The notes under the pieces were generated by a model. The model was not told the origin of the DNA. It saw only the letters and a program-made list of their open reading frames with translations, and ran no database searches. A DNA stretch of 64,000 bases from the NCBI GenBank assembly GCA_034769895.1, contig CM068372.1, forward strand, positions 378,424,910 through 378,488,909. The letters are read 5' to 3'. Positions within the stretch are counted from its first letter, which is position 1, and every line of letters begins with the position of its first letter. This DNA comes from Magicicada septendecula (lineage: Eukaryota; Arthropoda; Insecta; Hemiptera; Cicadidae). The position numbers were made by a program, and so were the translations under genes. Below, in pieces: positions 35,004 to 46,795 of this stretch.

Positions 35004-35270
35004 TTAAGTTTTGTTTTCTGTTTCTTGGCTTGAAACGACACTTAACGCTTTTTCTTGCAGTTTTTTCAACACAAGAGTTTCACAAGCAGACATGCCCATT
35101 TCTTCTGCCCATTTAATAGAAGTTGTGAAGGCGTCCACTGCCATATCATGGCCTACTGTATGAACAGCTGTTGGTGCTTCTCCCTCTTGCTCCTCCTCCT
35201 GCTCTTCTCCAGTCATCACATAGACTATTTCATTGTCTATCATAAACTGTTTTTTATTCATCTTTGTCAC
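35004..35270 (-). pseudogene. Tigger/pogo transposase C-terminal fragment
   Basis: The 88-residue frame has a run of acidic residues, then AVDAFTTSIKWAEEM and TLVLKKLQEKAL. The pattern (a.eal..sl.W.E......d.l.l..lr..a) is that of the extreme C-terminus of CENP-B/Tigger-type transposases. The DDE domain is missing. Confidence 0.55.
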
Positions 35271-35870
35271 CCGCCAGCCACTTGTTTACATCGTCCATTG
35301 TCAGATCGTCTGTTTTCTCAGCGATTGTATCTCGCAACTCTTGCAGTTCAGCATCTGTGTTGCCGTTAATCTCGTTTTTCTAAAGTATGTTTTCTTTTGC
35401 ACTCACAATCTTAAATTATGTAAACACGGGAAATAATTACACCAAGAAAAAAACTGCAAATAAACGGCACTGTACACAGCGAGGGACTAATGATGCAGCT
35501 GACGTCTATGGTCAGCGACTGGTTTCCCCTGCCACGCTCACCAGTACCTGCCTGAAAATGCCAGACTACTGGAGGTGCCAGACTACCATGGTGCCAGATT
35601 TCAAAGGGTGTAATGTATCTCGATTTTATGGTAGCTTCTGATTAGTAGCCAGACACTATAAGAGGTCTGTATAAAAAGTATTTGACCTTATTATTTTTCA
35701 CAGTAAATAATGATGATCTAGATGTGCCAGCAATGGTTATGCGTAGAAAGGAGTTTTATGTGCATGGGAGGTTTTTGTTTGTTTCTTCATAGAGCCACTA
35801 GTCGCATTAGTAACTGCCATGAAAATCCCAGTGCAACTCGCTTTTTTGTCACATTATCATTTTGTTTACA

Positions 35871-36320
35871 ATGACTAAACACTTGGAGCAGTGGTACTGC
35901 ATCAGGTTCTGTTAGAAACTAGGGCATACGCAAACAGAAGCCATCCAAAATATTCAGCAGACTATCGGCAATGGGTGCAAACTGTGGTACAGCCGTTTCA
36001 AAGATGGCCGCTTGTCTGGAGAGTGACCAGTGTTCCGGGAGACCATCAACAAGTCAAAATACTGCTGTTATCGAAAAAGTGCAGGCATTGATAATGGAGG
36101 ACCGTAGTTTGGCAGCCCAGGAAATTGGTGATGAGGTTGAGATCAGTGTAGACAGCATGTCTGGTTGAGGATTTGGGCATGCACAGAGTGGTTGGATAAT
36201 TTGTGTCTCCAAGCTGCTTTCAGTCCCAGAGACAACTTTGTATTGCATCTCGGACGATATGCTGCAGTATGCCAATGTGCAGACTTCTACAGTCACTGTT
36301 ATTTTCACCATTGAACAGAC
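35871..36320 (+). pseudogene. Mariner-like transposase N-terminal relic
   Basis: From the ATG at 35871 the frame reads EQWYCIRFC, a stop, KLGHTQTEAIQNIQQTIG and WYSRFKDGRLSGE. It shifts to SDQCSGRPSTSQNTAVIEKV, then MEDRSLAAQEIGDEVEISV, and another frame gives FVSPKLLS. These are the paired helix-turn-helix and linker of mariner transposases (WF.RFK.GR.S..D..RSGRPST). The catalytic domain is gone. Confidence 0.75.
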
Positions 36321-36620
36321 TCTCCACGTGTGTTTTCATTCTCCTCTCCATACTTTCATTCATGTTTTTAGCATCTTCTTTCTGAGAAGCAGGTTAGTGG
36401 AGAAGTGATAGACTCACGCTTCTGTGAAAGACATCAGAGGAGATGTCGGAGCATAGAAGAAAGAATGGAGAGAAAATATGAGTTGATTAATATGATTGAT
36501 AAAATTTTGTAAAATATATATGTGGTGAATATTGTAACTTTACTCGAGGCATTTTAGTAAACAAAATTGAATACAATAATTGTGTGATACAAATGTTATA
36601 ATGAATTTATTTGTTTCCAG

Positions 36621-37362
36621 CTATCAGAAGTTCACACGTGGAAAGGATCTCAGTCGATACAGTTCAAAGGATTTGGCACAGATTTTGGGCCCGGCTACAG
36701 TGAATGGCAGTGCTTTGAAGAAGAGTTTAGAAGACAACGTTAATCCTTCGAACGTTAATCACATTAACCGCGGTAGCATGAAGGACTATTTTCAGAAAAA
36801 AGTTGTGTTATGGCCCGTGATTAATAAACCTAACAGCGAAAATACACAACCTGTGGAATCTGAAAGCAAGGGTGAATCATTATTGAGTGGTTCCAATAAT
36901 GACAATGAGAGTGGTATTCAACGTTCTGAAAAAAAGAACAAAAATAACTGTGATACAGAGTCAAGTGCAGAAATAGACAACAGCACTTCAGAAGGTATTA
37001 CAAGTTCAGTTTGTGATAAACAGCAGTTTAGAAAGAAAATGAAGAAAAAAGAAAAATCTTTATCCACCTTCATTGTAGATATTAACGAAGAGAATATTGA
37101 TAATGACAGTAATAGAACTTTAGAATTAAATGAGAGTAATTCAGGTAGTGTAGAAGCTACAGTAGAAAGCAATGTATATGATAAGAAGAGGAAGAAGAAG
37201 AATAAGAAGAAAAGCAAACAGCGTAAACAACATGAGACTAATGAAAATGAAAATAATTGTGTAGATACTGGTAATAATGATTATTCAGAAGACGTTGAAA
37301 ATGGTTTCAGTATTTCTTCACCTAAAAAGAAGAAAAAAAGGAAGGAGAAACGTATGGAGTAA
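36621..37362 (+). CDS. PINX1: PINX1 terminal exon
   Basis: A TTTGTTTCCAG acceptor is followed by C, which completes the split His codon, then YQKFTRGKDLSRYSSKDLAQ and ILG. This is the most conserved PINX1 block outside the G-patch. The remaining residues are low-complexity, Ser/Asn/Glu-rich with Lys/Arg clusters (KKRKKKNKKKSKQRK near the end, KKKKKRKEKRME at the C-terminus). They are typical nucleolar-targeting tails and correspond in position to the telomerase-inhibitory C-terminus of human PINX1. The stop is TAA at 37360-37362. If the tentative first exon is right the protein has 381 residues, against 328 in human. Confidence 0.87.
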
Positions 37363-37380
37363 TTCAAGCTACCAAAACTA

Positions 37381-37386
37381 AATAAA
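37381..37386 (+). terminator. PINX1 poly(A) signal candidate
   Basis: AATAAA lies 19 bp after the stop. A second AATAAA at 38001-38006, just before an A-run, would give a 3' UTR of about 650 bp that includes the hammerhead repeat at 37655-37878. Confidence 0.45.
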
Positions 37387-37654
37387 AACAAACAATCTTT
37401 ACATAAACTGTGAAAATCTCAAAAACAAAAACTGTTTTAATGTACTTGTATTAATATTCAGTCTTTGTGGGAAAAATTCTTCACATGTATGTTAAAGTTC
37501 TGAGGCTGCAGGCAACAGTTTGTTTATCAATATATATTGCGCCTTTTATCCTGTCCAGTAGTACTAGCAATGCCATCTGATAATACGGTTTTCTTTGTTA
37601 AAAAATGCAGTGTTAATTTTATACACAATGTATGTATGAACAAAATAGTGTGCA

Positions 37655-37878
37655 GTTATTATGAACACTTTCAGGGCTATCAGGCTGTGGTCTGATGTTA
37701 GAAATCGCAAAATTTTCAGCTAAGGCTGAGCCACAGTACTGTGGTTTTACTGACAGAGACTGTGCCAGTGCTTTCAGTCCTTCTAGCACTGAAGGTGGCC
37801 ACCGATGGAGTGGCTGAAACGTTTGCAGATTCTAACATCAGACCATGGCTTGATAGCCCAGAAAGTGTTAATAATAAC
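37655..37878 (+). mobile_element. Inverted-repeat element with hammerhead-like motif, possibly in the PINX1 3' UTR
   Basis: The left arm at 37655-37710 and the right arm at 37821-37878 are reverse complements with some mismatches (TGGTCTGATGTTAGAA in both). Between them lie the perfect palindrome CCACAGTACTGTGG (37731-37744) and the hammerhead-like motif at 37789-37829. Confidence 0.7.
37789..37829 (+). ncRNA. Hammerhead-ribozyme-like motif
   Basis: CTGAAGG (37789-37795), then a fully paired 6-bp stem II GGCCAC/GTGGCT around CGATGGA (37797-37815), GAAAC (37816-37820), GTT (37821-37823) and TGCAGA, which partly pairs with the upstream TCTAGCA as stem I. Only A9 (G here) departs from the core consensus. 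Stem III is the loopless ACGT. Confidence 0.5.
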
Positions 37879-38009
37879 TAAGATCCCCCGGCCATGAAAG
37901 CTTAAGGCAACAAAATGGTGTGCTTTTTGTGTAGTGCTAAAAAAGACTGTTTTTGTAAAATCAATGAAAGAAGTTCGTTTTGTAAAGTTTTGGGAGATAC
38001 AATAAAAGC

Positions 38010-38123
38010 CAAAAAAAAAAAATTGTAATTTTAATTTATTTCAAAATGTTACAGCTCTGTGATGTACAGTTGTTACAGTATCTTGTTTCTTCTGTTGTTG
38101 CCTCTTTTCTTCTCCCAAGTAGG
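38010..38123 (-). pseudogene. LINE 3'-end scrap, left half
   Basis: On the minus strand this reads LGRRKEATTEETRY-like residues, as in LINE tails. Removing 38124-47361 would join it to the LINE fragment at 47362-47690. Support is weak on its own. Confidence 0.3.
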
Positions 38124-39338
38124 TCAGGGTGGCCACCGACCTGGAAAATCGGGAAAACCAGGAATAATGCATGAATTTCATTGACCGGGAAAAACTACGT
38201 GAATTATGCGTGAACTTTCAGGGAATCCTGGAATTTTAAAACAAGAAATAAAGTTAAGAGTACAACATTATAATATGTGTTTTTCAGCAACTGCTAACTA
38301 CTTTTTTATACGTTCGAGAAACGAAAATCACCCTGAAATCCTTTATAAATTTGTATTTCAGTAGGAGATGTGAATGCCGCCAGCGTTGTAACACCCCGCT
38401 TGAACCAGAGATGCCAGTAAAGCATCCGATTTGGGCATGAGCAGTACACACACTTTTCCTCTCAGCTGCTTTTATAAATTTTATAATATTAAGGCAGTGT
38501 CTTTTGACGAGCCTAACAATACTTCTGAGGCTCAATGTTAGAAATATATTCATTAAAAATCACTAATGCGATATATACATACAAAATATCGTATCCAATC
38601 CCCAGTCTAACAGAGTCAGTGAACGGAACGGTGTTTTTCTCACGTAAAACTATGGTACTGGTATCTAAGCTGTGTAGTCAGTCGTTCAGTTAAAACACCG
38701 TTGTTTATTTTAAATGGATTCTTTTCGTGATTATTAACGAAACCATGTGATGAAATAATTCATTTTAAGTTTTAGACGTAAATACAAATAATTAATTATC
38801 ATATAGATTTATAGTTGTAGGTAATTAGTTTTATTGTTATATTTAATTTTGCAACCTTTAAAAATGCTTAATCTATAATTTTATAGTTCCAAATCGGGCT
38901 TTTCAAACTGTTCCTAACCAAACATAACTTTTTAACTTTTTTCATGTTTTGTTACCGGCCTTGTTCGACTTTTAAAGTTACTTTTATTGTTGTTTTTACT
39001 TTTCCGACCTTTAAAAATGTTTCATCTATGATTATAAAGTCTATCTAAACATTAGAGGTGACGGTGAAATAGTGAACAATTAACGATTTATAATTTGAGT
39101 GACTTCCCATGCAAATTAGTAAATCATAATTTTTTTAAGAAAACAGAGTATAAGAAATTCCTACATGTAAATTTCAGCATATATTTTTTCATAAGTTTTA
39201 ATCACTTTCTTCAGCCTTTTTACTTCCATATTCCTTAAGGAAATGGAAGTACGGTGATGGCAAAAAAAATCGTGTTCGAGATTATTGCAGATTCTGATTG
39301 TACTACACTCAAAACATGAAAAAAAGTCATTTTTCGAA

Positions 39339-39339
<1 letters not shown>

Positions 39340-39385
<46 letters not shown>
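39340..39385. repeat. (TG)23 microsatellite of the first module
   Basis: This is a pure TG run between the 100-bp block and the first 161-bp unit. Confidence 0.95.
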
Positions 39386-39386
<1 letters not shown>

Positions 39387-40688
39387 ATTTTTTTTCTATG
39401 GCAAACGATAACAGCCGCAAATTCAAACAGAATCAAATAATTTTTTGCATACAGCCCTGATTTGTAGAGTACTCAAGACCTATTGTTTTTGGTGAAGATC
39501 GGGTAAGGGAAAGGGGTAGTTTACCTGAAACGGTTTTTTAAAAATCAAGGGTAATTTTTTTCTATGCCAAACGATAACAGCCGCAAATTCAAACAGAATC
39601 AACTACTCTTTTGCATACAGCCCAGAATTGTAGAGTTCTCAAGATCTATTGTTTTTGGTGAAGATCGGTTAAGGGAAAGGGGTAGTTTACCTGCAACGGT
39701 TTTTTATCAAGGGTAATTTTTTCTATTGGAAACGATAATAGCCGCAAATTCAAGCAGAATCAAATAATGTTTTGCATACAGCCCTGAATTGTAGAGTTCT
39801 CAAGACCTGTTGGTTTTGGTGAAGATCGGTTAAGGGAATAGGGTAGTTTACCTGCAACATTTTATATTTTAACAATGGTATTTTCTATGGCAAACGATAA
39901 AAGCCGCAAATTCAAACAGAATCAACTAGTCTTTAGCATGCAGCCCTGAATTATAGAGTTCTCAAGACCTGTTGGTTTTGGTGAAGATCGGTTAAGGGAA
40001 TAGGGTAGTTTACCTGCAACATTTTATGTTTTAACAAGGGTAATTATTTTTATGACGAACGATAACTGCCGTACATTAAAACAGAATCAACTACTCTTCT
40101 GCATACCTTTCTGAATTATACAGAACTCAAGGTCTGTTGATTTTGTTGAAGATCGGTTAAGGGAAAGGGGTAGTTTACCTGCAACGTTTTATGTTTTAAC
40201 AAGGGTATTTTCTATGGCAAACGATAACAGCCACAAATTCAAACAGAATCAAATGATTATTTGCATACAGCCCTAAATTGTAGAGTTCTCAAGGCCTATT
40301 GTTTTTGGTGAAGATCTTTTAAGGGAAAGGGGTAGTTTACCTGAAACGTTTTATGTTTTAACAAGGGTATTTCCTATGGCAAACGATAACAGCCGCAAAT
40401 TCAAACAGAATCAAATGATTATTTGGATACAGCCTTAAATTGTAGAGTTCTCAAGACTCATTGTTTTTGGTGAAGATCTTTTAAGGGAAAGGGGTAGTTT
40501 ACCTGAAACGTTTTATGTTTTAACAAGGGTCTTTTCTATGGCAAACGATAACAGCCGCAAATTCAAAAAGAATCAAATAATTTTTTGCATACAGCCCTGA
40601 TTTGTAGAGTACTCAAGACCTATTGTTTTTGGTGAAGATCGGTTAAGGGAAAGAGGTAGTTTACCTGCAACGGTTTTTTATCATGGGT
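39386..40688 (+). repeat. 161-bp satellite array, block 1 (about 8 units)
   Basis: The unit carries TATGGCAAACGATAACAGCC, TTTGCATACAGCC, TGTAGAG and GGTGAAGATCGG, and ends GTAGTTTACCTGCAACG. The starts are about 161-162 bp apart. There is no coding function; recurring short frames are translations of the repeat. Confidence 0.92.
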
Positions 40689-40811
40689 AATTTTACTTCC
40701 ATATTCCTTAAGGAATGGAAGTATGGTGATGGCAAAAAAAATCGTGTTCGAGATTATTGCAGATTCTGATTCTACTACACTCAAAACATGAAAAAAAGTC
40801 GTTTTCCAAAA

Positions 40812-40878
40812 AGTGTCTGTGTGTGTGTGTCTGTCTGTCTGTGTGTCTGTCTGTCTGTCTGTGTGTCTGTCTGTCTGT
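40812..40878. repeat. (TGTC)/(TG) microsatellite, module 2
   Basis: Mixed TGTC and TG repeats occupy the same position as (TG)23 in module 1. Confidence 0.95.
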
Positions 40879-40879
40879 A

Positions 40880-42185
40880 GATTTTTTTTCTATGGCAAAC
40901 GATAACTGCCGCAAATTCAAACAGAATCAAATAATTTTTTGCATGCAGCCCTGATTTGCAGAGTACTCGCGACCTATTGTTTTTGGTGAAGATCGGTTGA
41001 GGGAAAGGGGTAGTTTACCTGCAACGGTTTTTTTTTAGCAAGGGTAATTTTGTTTGTTTGGTAAACGATAACAGCCGCAAATTCAAACAGAATCAAATAA
41101 TGTTTCGCATACAGCCCTGAATTGTAGATTTCTCAAGATCTGTTGATTTTGGTGAAGATCGGTTAAGGGAAAGGGGTAGTTTACCTGTAACGTTTTATGT
41201 TTTAACAAGGGTATTTCCTATGGCAAACGATAACAGCCGCAAATTCAAACAGAATCAAAAGATTATTTGCATACAGCCCTAAATTGTAGAGTTCTCAAGA
41301 CCTATTGTTTTTGGTGAAGTTCGGTTGAGGGAAAGGGGTAGTTTACCTGCAACGTTTTTTTAACAAGGGTATTTTCTATGGCAAACGATAACAGCCGCAA
41401 ATTCAAACAGAATCAAATAATGTTTTGCATACAGCCCTGATTTGTAGAGTACTCAAGACCTATTGTTTTTGGTGAAGATCGGTTAAGGGAATAGGGTAGT
41501 TTACCTGCAACATTTTATGTTTTAACAAGGGTAATTATTTTTATGACGAACGATAACTGCCGTACATTAAAACAGAATCAACTACTCTTCTGCATAGCTT
41601 TCTGAATTATACAGAACTCAAGGTCTGTTGATTTTGTTGAAGATCGGTTAAGGGAAAGGGGTAGTTTACCTGCAACGTTTTATGTTTTAACAAGGGTATT
41701 TTCTATGGCAAACGATAACAGCCACAAATTCAAACAGAATCAAATGATTATTTGCATACAGCCCTAAATTGTAGAGTTCTCAAGGCCTATTGTTTTTGGT
41801 GAAGATCTTTTAAGGGAAAGGGGTAGTTTACCTGAAACGTTTTATGTTTTAACAAGGGTATTTCCTATGGCAAACGATAACAGCCGCAAATTCAAACAGA
41901 ATCAAATGATTATTTGGATACAGCCTTAAATTGTAGAGTTCTCAAGACCCATTGTTTTTGGTGAAGATCTTTTAAGGGAAAGGGGTAGTTTACCTGAAAC
42001 GTTTTATGTTTTAACAAGGGTATTTTCTATGGCAAACGATAACAGCCGCAAATTCAAAAAGAATCAAATAATTTTTTGCATACAGCCCTGATTTGTAGAG
42101 TACTCAAGACCTATTGTTTTTGGTGAAGATCGGTTAAGGGAAAGGGGTAGTTTACCTGCAACGGTTTTTTATCATGGGTAATTTT
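40880..42185 (+). repeat. 161-bp satellite array, block 2 (about 8 units)
   Basis: The last half of this block is almost a copy of the last half of block 1. For example, the unusual unit with TATGACGAACGATAACTGCC at about 40045 recurs at about 41540. Whole multi-unit segments were therefore duplicated. Confidence 0.9.
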
Positions 42186-42302
42186 ACTTCCATATTCCTT
42201 AAGGAATGGAAGTATGGTGATGGCAAAAAAAATCGTGTTCGAGATTATTGCAGATTCTGATTCTACTACACTCAAAACATGAAAAAAAGTCGTTTTCCGA
42301 AA

Positions 42303-42343
42303 AGTGTCTGTGTGTCTGTCTGTGTGTCTGTCTGTCTGTCTGT
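42303..42343. repeat. (TGTC) microsatellite, module 3
   Basis: A short TGTC/TG run occupies the conserved position. Confidence 0.93.
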
Positions 42344-42344
42344 A

Positions 42345-43480
42345 GATTTTTTTTCTATGGCAAACGATAACTGCCGCAAATTCAAACAGAATCAAATAAT
42401 TTTTTGCATGCAGCCCTGATTTGCAGAGTACTCGCGACCTATTGTTTTTGGTGAAGATCGGTTGAGGAAAAGGGGTAGTTTACCTGCAACGGTCTTTTTT
42501 TAGCAAGGGTAATTTTGTTTGTTTGGCAAACGATAACAGCCGCAAATTCAAACAGAATCAAATAATGTTTCGCATACAGCCCTGAATTGTAGAGTTCTCA
42601 AGATCTGTTGATTTTGATGAAGATCGGTTAAGGGAAAGGGGTAGTTTACCTGTAACGTTTTATGTTTTAACAAGGGTATTTCCTATGGCAAACGATAACA
42701 GCCGCAAATTCAAACAGAATCAAAAGAGTATTTGCATACAGCCCTAAATTGTAGAGTTCTCAAGACCTATTGTTTTTGGTGAAGTTCGGTTGAGGGAAAG
42801 GGGTAGTTTACCTGCAACGTTTTTTTAACAAGGGTATTTTCTATGGCAAATGATAACAGCCGCAAATTCAAACAGAATCAAATAATGTTTTGCATACAGC
42901 CCTGATTTGTAGAGTACTCAAGACCTATTGTTTTTGGTGAAGATCGGTTAAGGGAAAGGGGTAGTTTACCTGTAACGTTTTATGTTTTAACAAGGGTATT
43001 TCCTATGGCAAACGATAACAGCCGCAAATTCAAACAGAATCAAAAGATTATTTGCATACAGCCCTAAATTGTAGAGTTCTCAAGACCTATTGTTTTTGGT
43101 GAAGATCGGTTGAGGGAAAGGGGTAGTTTACCTGCAACATTTTTTTAACAAGGGTATTTTCTATGGCAAACGATAACAGCCGCAAATTCAAACAGAATCA
43201 AATAATGTTTTGCATACAGCCCTGATTTGTAGAGTACTCAAGACCTATTGTTTTTGGTGAAGATCGGTTAAGGGGAAGGGGTAGTTTACCTGCAACGTTT
43301 TTTTTTCAAGCGTATTTTCTATGGCAAACGATAACAGCCGCAAATTCAAACAGAATCAAATAATTTTTGGCATACTTCCCTGAATTGTAGAGGTCTCAAT
43401 GACTTTCGATTTTGGTGAAGATCAGTTAAGGGGAAGGGGTAGTTTACCTGCAACCTTTTACGTTTTAACAAGAGTAAAGT
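42345..43480 (+). repeat. 161-bp satellite array, block 3 (about 7 units)
   Basis: The units are as in block 1. The last unit runs into the AT-rich tail (AAAGTACTTGAAAATTTATT). Confidence 0.9.
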
Positions 43481-43912
43481 ACTTGAAAATTTATTTAAAC
43501 TTTTTGAAACAATGGTAATTGTTAAAAATAAAATAATTTTGTTGCCAGGCAATAAAATTATAATGTTTTCATTTTAATGTAATATAATATTTTTCATTTA
43601 ATACAGCAATAAAAAGGCAGGTAAGACACAGCCTGGCTGTTTGGCTGAAAATGATTTTAAATATAAATCTTAGAATATGGAAGTCATGTATGGTTCTCCA
43701 TACCAATATTTTTTCTATGGCAAACGATAACAGCCGCAAATTCAAACAGAATCAAATGATGGTTCTCCATACCGATATTTAATAACTGAAGTAACCTTTT
43801 TTTAATTAGTCATGTTTATCACTTTATTGGACTTCAAAACCTGCTTCAAGACCTGGAATGTGAAATATAGTAGGCCTACTAACAAGTGTGGGAAGAAGTA
43901 ATAATTCTTTTT
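43481..43912 (+). repeat. Composite element tail and spacer
   Basis: The tail ends in GTATGGTTCTCCATAC. A fragment of a satellite unit (about 43710-43757), a second partial hairpin end and a 130-bp spacer follow. The whole segment is repeated almost exactly at 44748-45180. Confidence 0.8.
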
Positions 43913-44030
43913 ACTTCCATATTCCTTAAGGAATGGAAGTATGGTGATGGCAAAAAAAAATCGTGTTCGAGATTATTGCAGATTCTGATTCTACTACACT
44001 CAAAACATGAAAAAAAGTCGTTTTCCGAAA

Positions 44031-44099
44031 AGTGTCTGTGTGTGTGTGTCTGTCTGTCTGTCTGTCTGTGTGTCTGTCTGTCTGTCTGTGTGTCTGTAG
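44031..44099. repeat. (TGTC) microsatellite, module 4
   Basis: A TGTC/TG run sits between the 100-bp block and the array. Confidence 0.93.
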
Positions 44100-44747
44100 A
44101 TTTTTTTTCTATGGCAAACGATAACTGCCGCAAATTCAAACAGAATCAAATAATGTTTCGCATACAGCCCTGAATTGTAGAGTTTTCAAGATCTGTTGAT
44201 TTTGGTGAAGATCGGTTAAGGGAAAGGGGTAGTTTACCTGTAACGTTTTATGTTTTAACAAGGGTATTTCCTATGGCAAACGATAACAGCCGCAAATTCA
44301 AACAGAATCAAAAGATTATTTGCATACAGCCCTAAATTGTAGAGTTCTCAAGACCTATTGTTTTTGGTGAAGTTCGGTTGAGGGAAAGGGGTAGTTTACC
44401 TGCAACGTTTTTTTAACAAGGGTATTTTCTATGGCAAACGATAACAGCCGCAAATTCAAACAGAATCAAATAATGTTTTGCATACAGCCCTGATTTGTAG
44501 AGTACTCAAGACCTATTGTTTTTGGTGGAGATCGGTTAAGGGGAAGGGGTAGTTTACCTGCAACGTTTTTTTTTCAAGCGTATTTTCTATGGCAAACGAT
44601 AACAGCCGCAAATTCAAACAGAATCAAATAATTTTTTGCATACTTCCCTGAATTGTAGAGGTCTCAATGACTTTCGATTTTGGTGAAGATCGGTTAAGGG
44701 GAAGGGGTAGTTTACCTGCAACCTTTTACGTTTTAACAAGAGTAAAG
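44100..44747 (+). repeat. 161-bp satellite array, block 4 (about 4 units)
   Basis: This short block has the same unit structure. It is followed by a tail that duplicates 43481 onward. Confidence 0.9.
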
Positions 44748-45298
44748 TACTTGAAAATTTATTTAAACTTTTTGAAACAATGGTAATTGTTAAAAATAAA
44801 ATAATTTTGTTGCCAGGCAATAAAATTATAATTTTTTCATTTTAATGTAATATAATATTTTTCATTTAATACAGCAATAAAAAGGCAGGTAAGACACAGC
44901 CTGGCTGTTTGGCTGAAAATGATTTTAAATATAAATCTTAGAATATGGAAGTCATGTATGGTTCTCCATACCAATATTTTTTCTATGGCAAACGATAACA
45001 GCCGCAAATTCAAACAGAATCAAATGATGGTTCTCCATACCGATATTTAATAACTGAAGTAACCTTTTTTTAATTAGTCATGTTTATCACTTTATTGGAC
45101 TTCAAAACCTGCTTCAAGACCTGGAATGTGAAATATAGTAGGCCTACTAACAAGTGTGGGAAGAAGTAATAATTCTTTTTACTTCCATATTCCTTAAGGA
45201 ATGGAAGTGTGGTGATGGCAAAAAAAAATCGTGTTCGAGATTATTGCAGTTTCTGATTCTACTACACTCAAAACATGAAAAAAAGTCGTTTTCCGAAA

Positions 45299-45350
45299 AG
45301 TGTCTGTGTGTGTGTGTCTGTGTGTCTGTCTGTCTGTCTGTGTGTCTGTA
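45299..45350. repeat. (TGTC) microsatellite, module 5
   Basis: This is a TGTC/TG run of the same type and in the same position. Confidence 0.93.
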
Positions 45351-45351
45351 G

Positions 45352-46795
45352 ATTTTTTTTCTATGGCAAACGATAACTGCCGCAAATTCAAACAGAATCA
45401 AATAATTTTTTGCATGCAGCCCTGATTTGCAGAGTACTCGCGACCTATTGTTTTTGGTGAAGATCGGTTTGAGGGAAAGGGGTAGTTTACCTGCAACGGT
45501 TTTTTTTAGCAAGGGTAATTTTGTTTGTTTGGCAAACAATAACAGCCGCAAATTCAAACAGAATCAAATAATGTTTCGCATACAGCCCTGAATTGTAGAG
45601 TTTTCAAGATCTGTTGATTTTGGTGAAGATCGGTTAAGGGAAAGGGGTAGTTTACCTGTAACGTTTTATGTTTTAACAAGGGTATTTCCTATGGCAAACG
45701 ATAACAGCCGCAAATTCAAACAGAATCAAAAGATTATTTGCATACAGCCCTAAATTGTAGAGTTCTCAAGACCTATTGTTTTTGGTGAAGTTCGGTTGAG
45801 GGAAAGGGGTAGTTTACCTGCAACGTTTTTTTAACAAGGGTATTTTCTATGGCAAACGATAACAGCCGCAAATTCAAACAGAATCAAATAATGTTTTGCA
45901 TACAGCCCTGATTTGTAGAGTACTCAAGACCTATTGTTTTTGGTGAAGATCGGTTAAGGGAAAGGGGTAGTTTACCTGTAACGTTTTATGTTTTAACAAG
46001 GGTATTTCCTATGGCAAACGATAACAGCCGCAAATTCAAACAGAATCAAAAGATTATTTGCATACATCCCTAAATTGTAGAGTTCTCAAGACCTATTGTT
46101 TTTGGTGAAGATCGGTTGAGGGAAAGGGGTAGTTTACCTGCAACGTTTTTTTAACAAGGGTATTTTCTATGGCAAACGATAACAGCCGCAAATTCAAACA
46201 GAATCAAATAATGTTTTGCATACAGCCCTGATTTGTAGAGTACTCAAGACCTATTGTTTTTGGTGAAGATCGGTTAAGGGAAAGGGGTAGTTTACCTGTA
46301 ACGTTTTATGTTTTAACAAGGGTATTTCCTATGGCAAACGATAACAGCCGCAAATTCAAACAGAATCAAAAGATTATTTGCATACAGCCCTAAATTGTAG
46401 AGTTCTCAAGACCTATTGTTTTTGGTGAAGATCGGTTGAGGGAAAGGGGTAGTTTACCTGCAACGTTTTTTTAACAAGGGTATTTTCTATGGCAAACGAT
46501 AACAGCCGCAAATTCAAACAGAATCAAATAATGTTTTGCATACAGCCCTGATTTGTAGAGTACTCAAGACCTATTGTTTTTGGTGAAGATCGGTTAAGGG
46601 GAAGGGGTAGTTTACCTGCAACGTTTTTTTATCAAGCGTATTTTCTATGGCAAACGATAACAGCCGCAAATTCAAACAGAATCAAGTAATTTTTTGCATA
46701 CGTCCCTGAATTGTAGAGGTCTCAATGACTTTCGATTTTGGTGAAGATCGGTTAAGGGGAAGGGGTAGTTTACCTGCAACCTTTTACGTTTTAAC
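45352..46795 (+). repeat. 161-bp satellite array, block 5 (about 9 units)
   Basis: Alternating unit subtypes (AAAAGATTATTTGC and AAATAATGTTTTGC) form a roughly 317-bp higher-order repeat seen three times between 45690 and 46560. Confidence 0.9.

Noticed and set aside
38284..38553. Minus-strand frame of 89 codons inside the CAGGG-ended element
   Set aside because: No recognisable transposase motif; likely chance.
39386..46795. Regular direct repeats that could suggest a CRISPR array
   Set aside because: The whole 161-bp unit is repeated with no unique spacers, there are no cas genes, and the DNA is eukaryotic.
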